From assembly GCA_046330435.1 (NCBI GenBank), contig JAXLST010000006.1, positions 372,001 to 436,000 of the forward strand: DNA of 64,000 nucleotides. The letters are read 5' to 3'. Position 1 is the first letter of the stretch, and every line of letters begins with the position of its first letter. Shown here piece by piece: positions 49,942 to 57,474 of this stretch. Origin of the DNA: Ga0077560 sp046330435 (GTDB lineage: Bacteria; Actinomycetota; Thermoleophilia; Miltoncostaeales; Miltoncostaeaceae). The translations under genes and the position numbers were made by a program. The notes beneath the pieces were generated by a model. It did not search any database. It had not been told where the DNA came from and was given only the letters and a program-made list of their open reading frames with translations.

Positions 49942-50927
49942 GCGGCGCCCTCCGGCACGACGATGGTCTTGATCCCCCGGTGGCCGCCGTCCGCGGCCTC
50001 CGCGACGGCGTCCGGCAGCTCGGCCAGCCCCACCTCCCGGCTCACCACCGCCGCGAAGCGGGCGGGGTCGGCGGCGAGCGCGGCGACGGTGTCCGGCATC
50101 TCGTCCTCGAACACGTGGCAGCCGGCCACGGCGTGCTCGCCCGCCAGCAGGGCGTTCGCGTCGAGCGTCTCCGGTCCGTGGTGCAGCGACACGAGCATCA
50201 CGATGCCACCGGGCGCGCACGACGCCATGGCCGAGGCGACGGAACCCGCGAACCCGGCGCAGTCGAACACCGCGTCGGCCCGGAACCCGGCGGGGAGGGC
50301 GTCGGTGACCTCCAGGCCCGCCGCGGCCAGCAGCCGGGCCCGCACAGGATCTGTCTCGGCCACCACGACGTCGGTCGTGGACGGGAGCATCAGCGCGCAG
50401 AGCGCGCCGATGGGGCCGCCGCCCAGCACGCCCACCCGGCGGGCCTCCGGGGCGAACCGCTCCAACCTCCGGCGGGCGTGCATCGCCACCGCGGCGGGCT
50501 CCGCGAGCACGGCGACGCGCGGGTCGAGCCCGGCCGGCACGGCGGTGACCGCCGCCTCCGGGACGGTGAGCAGCTCGGCGAAACCACCGTCGCACACCTC
50601 GCCCAGGAAGCCGATGGCGCCGCACCGCTGCGCGTGCCCGGCCCGGCACTCCGGGCAGGTGCCGCACGGGACCTTCGAGTCCATGACGACCCGGGTGCCG
50701 GGGGCGGTGGCCGCCCCGTCGCCGGCGGCGACCACCACGCCCGCCACCTCGTGCCCCGGCGTCACGGGGAAACGGGTGACGAACGCGCCGGTGCGCCACA
50801 CGTGCAGGTCGCTGCCGCACACGCCGGCGGCCTCCACGCGCACCAGCAGCTCCCCGGGCCCGGCCTCGGGCGGCGGCAACTCCTCCACGCGAAGGTCGCG
50901 CACGCCGTGCAGGCGGGCGGCGATCAC
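49938..50927 (-). CDS. zinc-dependent medium-chain alcohol/polyol dehydrogenase
   Basis: 329 aa from GTG. The catalytic zinc site uses Cys in GVCGSDLHVW and the GHE motif (TPGHEVAGVV); the structural zinc has four Cys in CGTCPECRAGHAQRC. The Rossmann motif is VGVLGGGPIGALCALM. It is most like the sorbitol/threonine-type MDRs. Overlap with the ABC ATPase and the HisB-like gene places it in the hut operon, where it would oxidise a secondary alcohol. Confidence 0.93.
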   Translation of the reverse strand: MIAARLHGVRDLRVEELPPPEAGPGELLVRVEAAGVCGSDLHVWRTGAFVTRFPVTPGHEVAGVVVAAGDGAATAPGTRVVMDSKVPCGTCPECRAGHAQRCGAIGFLGEVCDGGFAELLTVPEAAVTAVPAGLDPRVAVLAEPAAVAMHARRRLERFAPEARRVGVLGGGPIGALCALMLPSTTDVVVAETDPVRARLLAAAGLEVTDALPAGFRADAVFDCAGFAGSVASAMASCAPGGIVMLVSLHHGPETLDANALLAGEHAVAGCHVFEDEMPDTVAALAADPARFAAVVSREVGLAELPDAVAEAADGGHRGIKTIVVPEGAA

Positions 50928-51697
50928 GCCTCGGCCGCCCGCGCCTCGGCGATGATGCTCTCCAGCACCCGCCCGCGGATCTCCACGAACGCGGGGTCGG
51001 TGAGCATCTCGGGGGTGCGGGGCCGCGGCAGCGGCACCGGGATCTCCTCCTTGATCCGCCCCGGCCGGTTGGTCATCACCAGGACGCGGTCCGCCACGTA
51101 GACGGCCTCCTCCACGTCGTGGGTCACGAACAGCACGGTGAGGCGGTGGGTCTCCCACACCTCGGCCAGGAGCTGCTGCATCATGCGCCGCGTGAGGGCG
51201 TCGAGCGCCCCGAAGGGCTCGTCCATGAGCAGCACCCGCGGCCGGTACACCAGCGCCCGGGCGATCGCCACGCGCTGCTTCATGCCGCCCGACAACTCGC
51301 GCGGGAAGGCGTCGGCGAACTCCCCCAGCCGCATCTGCGCCAGCAGCTCGGCGGCGCGCTCCCGCCGCTCGGCGCGGGAGATCCCCTCGCCGTGCAGCGC
51401 GAACTCCACGTTCTGCCGCGCCGTGAGCCACGGGAACAGGGTGTAGGTCTGGAACACCACGCCCCGGTCACGCCCGGGACCGGCGACCGGCGCCCCGTCC
51501 ACGACGACGGTCCCCTCGGTCGCCTCCTGCAGCCCCGCGAGGATCGAGAGCAGCGTGCTCTTGCCGCATCCCGAGGTCCCCACCAGCGCGACGAACTCGT
51601 TCTCGGCCATGCTCAGGCTCGCATCGCGGAGCGCCACGACCTCCTTGGCGCCCGACCCGAAGGTCTTGCCCAGGCCCTCGATGCGGATCGCGCTCAT
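50924..51697 (-). CDS. NitT/TauT-type ABC transporter ATP-binding protein
   Basis: 257 aa. Walker A GTSGCGKST, Q-loop VVFQTYTLFPWLT, signature LSGGMKQR, Walker B VLLMDEPFGALD and switch VTHDVEEAVYVADRV are all present. FPWL after the Q-loop and the Asp-box pattern are typical of SsuB/TauB/NrtD-like importers of taurine, sulfonates, nitrate, pyrimidines or riboflavin. Start overlaps the permease stop. Confidence 0.96.
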   Translation of the reverse strand: MSAIRIEGLGKTFGSGAKEVVALRDASLSMAENEFVALVGTSGCGKSTLLSILAGLQEATEGTVVVDGAPVAGPGRDRGVVFQTYTLFPWLTARQNVEFALHGEGISRAERRERAAELLAQMRLGEFADAFPRELSGGMKQRVAIARALVYRPRVLLMDEPFGALDALTRRMMQQLLAEVWETHRLTVLFVTHDVEEAVYVADRVLVMTNRPGRIKEEIPVPLPRPRTPEMLTDPAFVEIRGRVLESIIAEARAAEA

Positions 51698-52530
51698 CGG
51701 CGCTCCTCCGCCCACCGGAACAGCCTGCGGCCGGTGAACCGCAGGACCTGGTCGATGGTGAGCCCCAGCAGCCCCAGCACCAGCAGGTAGCCGAAGATCG
51801 TGTCGCTCTGGAAGAACTGCCGGGCGCGGGCGATGCGGTAGCCGAAGCCGTCGTTGGCGCCCACGAGCTCCGCGAGGATGAGCCATGACCACGCCCAGCC
51901 GAGCATCGCGCGGGCGGCGTCCCAGATGCCGGGCGCGGCGGCGGGAAGCACGATGCGCCGCACGATCGCGAGCTCCGAGTGGCCGAGGGTGCGGCCGATG
52001 TCGACCAGCTCCATCTGGACGCGCCGCACCACGTCCATGATCAGCAGCGTCTCGAAGAAGAACGTGCCGAACCAGATGATGAACCACTTGTAGCGCTCGT
52101 CGAACCCGACCCACAGGATCGCCAGCGGCACGATCGCGGCCGGCGGGATGTACCGAAGGAACTCGATGGGCGGGGTCAGCGCGGCGTCGGCGGCGCCGAA
52201 GGTCCCCATGAGCAGCCCCAGCGGGACGGCCATCGCGGTGGCGATCGCGAAGCCGATGAGGATGCGGACGATGGAGGTCTTCGCGTCGGCCCACAGGGTG
52301 CCGTCGGATGCCAGGTCGCCCAGGCGCGACAGGACGTCGCCGGGGGACGGCAGGAAGATCGCGTCCACCACGCCGCCGTAGGTGGCCACGCACCAGGCCA
52401 GCAGGATGAGGCCGAAGACGCTGACGGAGATCGCCACGTAGAGGCCCGGGTGGATGCCGCCGCCGATGCGCAGGGCGGCCGGGCGGCGGCGCCGGGCCCT
52501 GGGCGGGGTCACGGGAACGTCGGTGCTCAC
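51694..52530 (-). CDS. NitT/TauT-type ABC transporter permease
   Basis: 278 aa from GTG 52530. Six membrane helices follow a basic cytoplasmic start (PRARRRRPAALRIGG). The inner-loop motif for coupling to the ATPase is in TLGHSELAIVRRIVLPAAAPGIWDAARAMLGWAWSWLILAE (the EAA region), as in SsuC/TauC. First gene of the ten-gene minus-strand operon, so import heads the pathway. The binding protein gene is 2 kb away at 54537. Confidence 0.93.
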   Translation of the reverse strand: MSTDVPVTPPRARRRRPAALRIGGGIHPGLYVAISVSVFGLILLAWCVATYGGVVDAIFLPSPGDVLSRLGDLASDGTLWADAKTSIVRILIGFAIATAMAVPLGLLMGTFGAADAALTPPIEFLRYIPPAAIVPLAILWVGFDERYKWFIIWFGTFFFETLLIMDVVRRVQMELVDIGRTLGHSELAIVRRIVLPAAAPGIWDAARAMLGWAWSWLILAELVGANDGFGYRIARARQFFQSDTIFGYLLVLGLLGLTIDQVLRFTGRRLFRWAEERR

Positions 52531-52570
52531 TTCCGGGCGGATCCTTTCCTGCGGGGCCGGACGGTGGCGT

Positions 52571-52596
52571 TTCCGTTCCGCGGCACTATATTCCGC
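52571..52596. repeat. TTCCG(C) direct repeats in the hut-iclR intergenic region
   Basis: TTCCG at 52571-52575 and TTCCGC at 52576-52581 and 52591-52596 (15 bp start to start for the last two). They flank both -10 elements and are the best candidates for IclR binding. Confidence 0.45.
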
Positions 52597-52614
52597 TCCA
52601 TGGCACGGGAACAA
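52585..52614 (-). promoter_or_regulatory. promoter of the ten-gene hut-type operon
   Basis: On the minus strand TTGTTC (52614-52609), 18 bp, TATAGT (52590-52585). It shares bases 52587-52590 with the opposite iclR -10. Confidence 0.6.
52587..52592 (+). promoter_or_regulatory. -10 TATATT of iclR, leaderless start
   Basis: TATATT ends seven bases before the iclR ATG (52600) and no ribosome binding site fits between. It overlaps the -10 of the divergent operon. Confidence 0.55.
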
Positions 52615-53301
52615 CGCAGCGACGGGGCCCCGCCCGAGCCGATGCGCGCCGTCGACCGCGCTCTGCGCCTCCTGGTGAGCGTCGCGGAGGCCGACGACGG
52701 CATCAGTCTCGCCGATGCGGCCCGCCGCACGTCGCTCGCCCCCTCCACCGCGCTGCGCCAGCTGCGCGGCCTGGAGGCCGCCGGGTTCGTGTCACGCACC
52801 CCGGAGGGGCGCTTCACCGCCGGCCCCACGCTCACGCGCCTGGGACTGCGCGCCGCCGGCCGGTCGCCGCTGGCGGCCCTCGCCGAGCCGCATCTGCGCG
52901 CACTGGCCCTGGAGCTCGAGGAGTCCGCGTACCTGGCGGTGCGCAGCGACGCGGCCAACGGCGTGTACCTGGCGCAGGCCCCCTCGCCGCTGGCGATCCG
53001 GCACGTGTCGTGGCTGGGGGAGCTGGTGCCGCTGGACGGCAGCGCCCTGGGCGCCGCGCTGGAGGGCCGGGTGGACGCCGACGGGGTCGCGGTGCGCACC
53101 GACGCGGTGGAGGAGGGCGTCACCGCCGTGGCCGCACCGGTGCGCGGTACGGGCGGCGCCGTGGTGGGTGCGATCAGCCTGCTGGGGCCGGCGTTCCGGC
53201 TGCGCGGCCGGGCCCTGGCCGCCGCCCGCGCCCAGGTGGCCCGCCACGCTGCCGAGCTGGGCGCCGAATACGGTGGCGCGGCGGCGAGGTCGGTGGCGTG
53301 A
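52600..53301 (+). CDS. IclR-family regulator
   Basis: 233 aa. The N-terminal winged helix (AVDRALRLLVSVAEADDGISLADAARRTSLAPSTALRQLRGLEAAGFVSRTPEGRFTAG) is followed by the effector-binding domain (SPLAALAEPHLRALALELEESAYLAVRSDAANGVYLAQAPS and later VAAPVRGTGGAVVGAISLLGP). It is divergent from the hut-type operon and coupled to the M20 hydrolase, so it probably controls both units in response to an imidazole or ureido-type effector. Confidence 0.93.
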   Translation: MAREQRSDGAPPEPMRAVDRALRLLVSVAEADDGISLADAARRTSLAPSTALRQLRGLEAAGFVSRTPEGRFTAGPTLTRLGLRAAGRSPLAALAEPHLRALALELEESAYLAVRSDAANGVYLAQAPSPLAIRHVSWLGELVPLDGSALGAALEGRVDADGVAVRTDAVEEGVTAVAAPVRGTGGAVVGAISLLGPAFRLRGRALAAARAQVARHAAELGAEYGGAAARSVA

Positions 53302-54488
53302 GCATCTCCGCCGCGCACCTGGAGGCGCGCATGGCCGGGCTGCTGCCCATCGGGCTGGGCCCGGCCGGCACCAACCGCCTGGCGTGGACGCCGGAGGACC
53401 ACGCCGCGGCCGAGTGGTTCCGCGGGCAGGCGGAGGGCATGGGGCTCATCACCGAGCGCGACCCCGCGGGGTCGCTGTGGGCCGTGCCGGACGCCCCCGG
53501 CCCGTGGTGGGCGGTGGGCTCGCACCTGGACTCGGTGCGCGACGGCGGCTCCTACGACGGCGCCCTGGGCGTCGCCGCCGCCTTCGAGGTGGCCTCGCGC
53601 CTGCGCGCGCCGGTCGCGGTGATCGCCTTCGCCGACGAGGAGGGGGCGCGCTTCAACACCCCCACGTTCGGCAGCCGTGCGCTGGTGGGCCGCCTGGACG
53701 TCGCGGACGCCCTCGCCCGCCGGGATCAGGACGGCATCTCGATGAGCGTCGCCATGCGCACCGCGGGCGTGGACCCGGACGGCCTGGCGGGGGCGCCCGC
53801 GTGGCTGGGCCGCCTGCGCGGGTTCGTGGAGCTGCACATCGACCAGACCACCGAGCTCGCCGAGGCCGGGGTGCCCGCGGGGGTCGTGGCCGGCCTGGCC
53901 GCCCGCCTGCGCCTGGCGCTGCACCTGCGCGGACGTGCCGACCACAGCGGCACCACCCCCATGCACCGGCGCTCCGACGCCCTGCTCGCCGCCGCCCGCG
54001 TGGTGGTCGCGGTGAACGACCTGGCCGTCGCCCGCCCGGGCGTGGTGGCCACCGCGACGCGCCTGCTCTCGGAGCCGAACGCCCTCACCACGGTGGCCGG
54101 CGAGGTGCGCATGTGGGTGGACGTCCGCGCGCCGGCCGGGGCCGACCTCGACCACGTGGAGGCGGGGGTGCGTGACGCCGCGGCCGCCGCGGCGGCCCAG
54201 GGCGGCGTGTCCGCCGAGGTCACCGTCGCGTCCCGCTCGGAGGCCGTGTCCTTCGACCCGGCGATCCGGGCGGCGCTGCGCGCCGGCCTGCCCGCGGACG
54301 CGCGGGAGCTGCTGTGCTTCGCCGGCCACGACGCCGGCATCCTCGCCGAGCGCATCCCGGCGGGCATGGTGTTCGTCCGCAACGCCACCGGGATCAGCCA
54401 CGCCCCCGAGGAGCACGTGGAGCTCGCGGACGCCGCGGCGGCCGCCGAGCTGATGCTCGGCGGCCTGCGCGCGCTCACCGGGGCCTGA
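53298..54488 (+). CDS. M20-family amidohydrolase (N-carbamoyl-amino-acid hydrolase/allantoate amidohydrolase type)
   Basis: 396 aa from GTG in a GTGA overlap with iclR. Metal ligands appear in VGSHLDSVRDGGSYDGALGV (His, Asp), AFADEEGARF (Glu) and GFVELHIDQ (His), and the dimerisation domain has GRADHSGTTPMHRRSDAL. FVRNATGISHAPEEHVE near the end supplies a further His. This branch cleaves N-carbamoyl, ureido or N-formyl groups from amino acids. No HutG is in the window, so I infer it may act on N-formylglutamate made by HutF. Confidence 0.9.
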   Translation: MSISAAHLEARMAGLLPIGLGPAGTNRLAWTPEDHAAAEWFRGQAEGMGLITERDPAGSLWAVPDAPGPWWAVGSHLDSVRDGGSYDGALGVAAAFEVASRLRAPVAVIAFADEEGARFNTPTFGSRALVGRLDVADALARRDQDGISMSVAMRTAGVDPDGLAGAPAWLGRLRGFVELHIDQTTELAEAGVPAGVVAGLAARLRLALHLRGRADHSGTTPMHRRSDALLAAARVVVAVNDLAVARPGVVATATRLLSEPNALTTVAGEVRMWVDVRAPAGADLDHVEAGVRDAAAAAAAQGGVSAEVTVASRSEAVSFDPAIRAALRAGLPADARELLCFAGHDAGILAERIPAGMVFVRNATGISHAPEEHVELADAAAAAELMLGGLRALTGA

Positions 54489-54493
54489 GCGGA

Positions 54494-54509
54494 GCCGGCG
54501 GCCGCCGGC
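54494..54509. terminator. GC palindrome between convergent genes
   Basis: GCCGGCGG followed by CCGCCGGC, a perfect 16-bp palindrome in the 48-bp gap between the M20 gene and the binding-protein gene. No T tract. A bidirectional terminator is plausible. Confidence 0.35.
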
Positions 54510-54536
54510 CCCGCAGCCCCGGTGGGTGAGGCGGTG

Positions 54537-55577
54537 CTACTTGGTGGCCGCCTGCACGAAGGCCGGGTCCACCAGCCCTTGGGCGTCGATGTCGCCCTCG
54601 ATCAGACCGGCCTCGGTGGCGAAGGTCTTCACGTCGTTCAGGGTGGTGTCGAAGTACGTGCCGCCGGAGACGATCTCGGTGGCGTTCTCGGTGAGGTTGT
54701 AGAACTTCACGCCGTCGAACGCGGTCTTGAGGTCGCCGGGCTTGGCGCCGACGGACTTCTCGATGACGGCCTGGCCGGCCGCCGGGTCCTTCTGGTACTC
54801 GTCGTACGCCGACTGCCAGCTCTTGATGAGGGCCAGCACCTGGCCGGGGCGCTCCTTGAGCACCTCGTTGCGGACGACGAACACGTCGCTGATGAGGCCG
54901 GGGTTCTCACCCGCGGTGAACAGCAGCTTCCAGTTCGCGTCCTTCTGCAGCGCGGTGGTGAGGTACGGCTCGTAGGTCACGGCGACGTCGACGCGCCCGG
55001 CGAGGGCGGCCACCCCGGCGTCCGACGCGGGCGTCGGGACCTTGGTGAGGTCGTCGATGGTGAGGCCGTTCTTGCTGAGGGCGTACCGCAGCAGGATGTC
55101 GCTGGTGGTGCCCTCCTCGTAGGCGACCTTCTTACCCTTGAGGTCCGCGACGCTCGCGACGGTCTTGGGGGCGAGGATCGCGTCGGCCGTGGTGCTCTGG
55201 TCGAGCAGCAGGACGATCGTGATGGGCAGGCCCGCCGCGGCGAGGCGCATCGCCGTGTGCGTCGCGATGTTGGCGCCGTCGAGCTTCTTCGAGGCGAGGG
55301 CCGCGTTGATCTCGTCGTCGGTGTTGAAGTTGGTGATCTTCGCGTCGACGCCGTTGGACGCGAACAGGCCCTTGTCCTCGGCCACGCGCCACAGGCCGTA
55401 ACCCAGCCAGGGCTCGATGCCCATCTGGAACGTGCCGGCCTCGGCCGTCGCCGGGATCGCGGCGGTCGTCTCCGTGTCACCGGATGACGACGAGCTGTCG
55501 CTCCCGCAGCCGGCGGCCACGAGGGCCAGCGCCGCGACCACCGCGACCAGCCAGCCCCACTTCGTGAATCGGGTCAC
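54537..55577 (-). CDS. NitT/TauT-type ABC substrate-binding lipoprotein
   Basis: 346 aa from GTG 55577, with AGGGGGG upstream. The signal peptide ends in a lipobox (LALVAAGC), so Cys would be lipidated. The mature protein has the SsuA/NMT1-like periplasmic-binding fold: FQMGIEPWLGYGLWRVAEDKGLFASNGVDAKITNFNTDDEINAALASKKLDGA, TVASVADLKGKKVAYEEGTTSDILLRYAL, and VAVTYEPYLTTAL. It likely delivers substrate to the permease and ATPase at 50.9-52.5 kb, being separated only by iclR and the M20 gene. Confidence 0.92.
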   Translation of the reverse strand: MTRFTKWGWLVAVVAALALVAAGCGSDSSSSSGDTETTAAIPATAEAGTFQMGIEPWLGYGLWRVAEDKGLFASNGVDAKITNFNTDDEINAALASKKLDGANIATHTAMRLAAAGLPITIVLLLDQSTTADAILAPKTVASVADLKGKKVAYEEGTTSDILLRYALSKNGLTIDDLTKVPTPASDAGVAALAGRVDVAVTYEPYLTTALQKDANWKLLFTAGENPGLISDVFVVRNEVLKERPGQVLALIKSWQSAYDEYQKDPAAGQAVIEKSVGAKPGDLKTAFDGVKFYNLTENATEIVSGGTYFDTTLNDVKTFATEAGLIEGDIDAQGLVDPAFVQAATK

Positions 55578-55993
55578 CCCGGTTCCCCCCTTGTGTCCGG
55601 GTGTTTCGAACGCCCGGAACCTACGGGGGCCGGGCCCGGCGGGGCAAGTGGCCTCCCGCATCCGGGCTTTCCCGCAGGGCGCACCCGCCGCCGCCCCTGA
55701 GCGCACCCCGTGGTGGATTCCGCAGCCCGATCGTATGGGCGCGCGACTGTGCCTTCGTCCGATTCACGGGACGCCCGGTCCTGTGAGACGGTGGTTCCGG
55801 GACCCGACGGGATGGCGGGCCCCGGGCGATGCACCCCTCGCCGCACACGCCCCTCGGGGCGTGACGCCATCCCATCACGGAGCCCAGATTGCGCATGGAC
55901 GCAGCCGGCGCTCGGCCCGCACCGGGCGGGGACGGCGACGCGGTCGCGGGGCGGTCGCCCTCCTCGAGACGAACGGTGACCAGGGAGTCCGTG
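55578..55993. other. 416-bp intergenic region between divergent genes
   Basis: No gene is convincing here. Two hairpins are visible: CCGGG…CCCGG-type arms at 55597-55617 (9 pairs including one G·T, loop TCG) in the leader of the binding protein, and an 8-bp perfect stem at 55846-55863 (CACGCCCC, TC, GGGGCGTG). Promoters for both flanking genes must lie here but no strong -35/-10 pair stands out. Confidence 0.5.
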
Positions 55994-57472
55994 ATGCGGC
56001 GACGTTGGCTGGCGATGCTGGGTGTGGCGGCGGCGTGCGCCGTCCCGGCGACGGGTGCGGGGTACGTGCAGTCCGACCTCCCGGACCTCGTCCCCATGTT
56101 CCCGAGCATCGCGAACCCGGACCAGCAGGTCCCGGTGTACATGGACACCCTGGAGAAGCCGGGGCACACGCTCTACCGGTTCGACGCGGTGATCTGGGTG
56201 AAGTCCGGCACCGGCGTGCTGGACGTGTACCGCGACCCCGTGACCAAGCACACGTACCAGATCGTCTGGAAGGGCGGGGTCCCCACCACCCCGACGCTGC
56301 CGGACGCCGCGCCGCCGGCCTCCGACCCCAACTGGGAGCGCGTGGACCGCACCGCGGCGGGCGCCGCGTTCTACACCCTGGGCACCACCTGGCACTTCGC
56401 CGCGGCGGCCCAGTACACGCTGCTGGTGCCCGGCGGCGAGCCGCACGTCTCCGACAAGGTGGGCTTCTGCTTCTTCGACACGTGGGGCGGCGGGATCACC
56501 TCCTACTACCCGTCCTCGAACCCCAGCCCGTACGGCTCCTACTGGTGCTACTCGCCGGGTGACGGCTCCAAGGTCGTGCGCATGGGCCTGTCACCGGGCC
56601 TGGGCGACTACTACTGGTCGCAGCTCAAGTACCAGTGGGTCGACGTCACCGACCTCCAGCCCGGCCAGTACACGCTGCGCGGGGACGTGAACCCGACGGG
56701 CGTGCTGCTGGAGCAGGACAAGACCAACAACCGCCTGGACGACGTGCGCACCATCCCCGGCCCCACGGCCAGCAGCGCCGCCGAGCAGACCGCGCAGGGC
56801 CAGGCCGTGCAGGTGCCGCTGAGCGGCACGATCGTGGGCCCGTCCATCCCGGCCCGCAAGAGCGACCAGGGCATCTGCGCAAGCGACACGGACCGAACCG
56901 TCACCGTCGAGCAGTGCTACGCCACGACCACCGCGGACGGGCCGCTCACGTTCAAGGTGCTGGGCGCCCCGGCGCACGGCACGGTGAAGATCGCCCAGAA
57001 CGGCGCGCAGGGCGCGACGGCGACCTACACCCCGGACGCCGGCTTCTCCGGCTCCGACAAGTTCACTTACCGCACCACCGACGCCCGCGGCCTGGTGAGC
57101 CAGCCCGCCACGGTGAACGTCGACGTACAGGCGCCGGGCGGCGGTGGCGGCGGCGGTGGCGGCGGCGGGACCACCGGCGGCGGCGGCACCGCGTCCAAGG
57201 TGCGCGTGAGCCTGCGGACCATCGGCGGCGTGCACCTGCGGAAGGTCGTGCGGCTCAAGGTGGCCGTGAAGAACGCCTCCCGTCTCAAGGTCACCCTGCA
57301 GGTGCGCCGCGGGAAGAAGACCGTCAACGCCATGACCCGGACCTTCGGCAAGACCGGCGGAGTGGTCGCGTTCACCCCCCGCACCGCCGGTACCTACGTG
57401 CTGCGCCTGCGGTACACGGTGGGCGGGAAGACGTACTTCAGCGCCCCGCTGACCCTCCGGCTGGGGAGCTGA
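55994..57472 (+). CDS. secreted lysyl-oxidase-domain protein with cadherin-like Ig domain
   Basis: 492 aa. Signal peptide 1-21 (ending TGAG). Residues 25-260 match a bacterial lysyl oxidase domain: SDLPDLVPMF, VGFCFFDTWGGG, MGLSPGLGDYYWSQLKYQWVDVTDLQPGQYTLRGDVNP and LEQDKTNNRLDD. The copper motif, usually HxHWHF, reads GTTWHF (in FYTLGTTWHFAAAAQYTLL), so two of three His appear lost and oxidase activity is doubtful. Residues 300-385 form a cadherin-like Ig domain (FKVLGAPAHGTVKI, ATYTPDAGFSGSDKFTYR). A run of 11 Gly links to a basic C-terminal β-domain. Two bases separate its stop from the peroxidase gene. Confidence 0.8.
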   Translation: MRRRWLAMLGVAAACAVPATGAGYVQSDLPDLVPMFPSIANPDQQVPVYMDTLEKPGHTLYRFDAVIWVKSGTGVLDVYRDPVTKHTYQIVWKGGVPTTPTLPDAAPPASDPNWERVDRTAAGAAFYTLGTTWHFAAAAQYTLLVPGGEPHVSDKVGFCFFDTWGGGITSYYPSSNPSPYGSYWCYSPGDGSKVVRMGLSPGLGDYYWSQLKYQWVDVTDLQPGQYTLRGDVNPTGVLLEQDKTNNRLDDVRTIPGPTASSAAEQTAQGQAVQVPLSGTIVGPSIPARKSDQGICASDTDRTVTVEQCYATTTADGPLTFKVLGAPAHGTVKIAQNGAQGATATYTPDAGFSGSDKFTYRTTDARGLVSQPATVNVDVQAPGGGGGGGGGGGTTGGGGTASKVRVSLRTIGGVHLRKVVRLKVAVKNASRLKVTLQVRRGKKTVNAMTRTFGKTGGVVAFTPRTAGTYVLRLRYTVGGKTYFSAPLTLRLGS

Positions 57473-57474
57473 GG

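Noticed and set aside
57140..57190. GGC/GGT-rich run as a possible repeat element
   Set aside because: It encodes the poly-Gly linker inside the lysyl-oxidase-domain protein.
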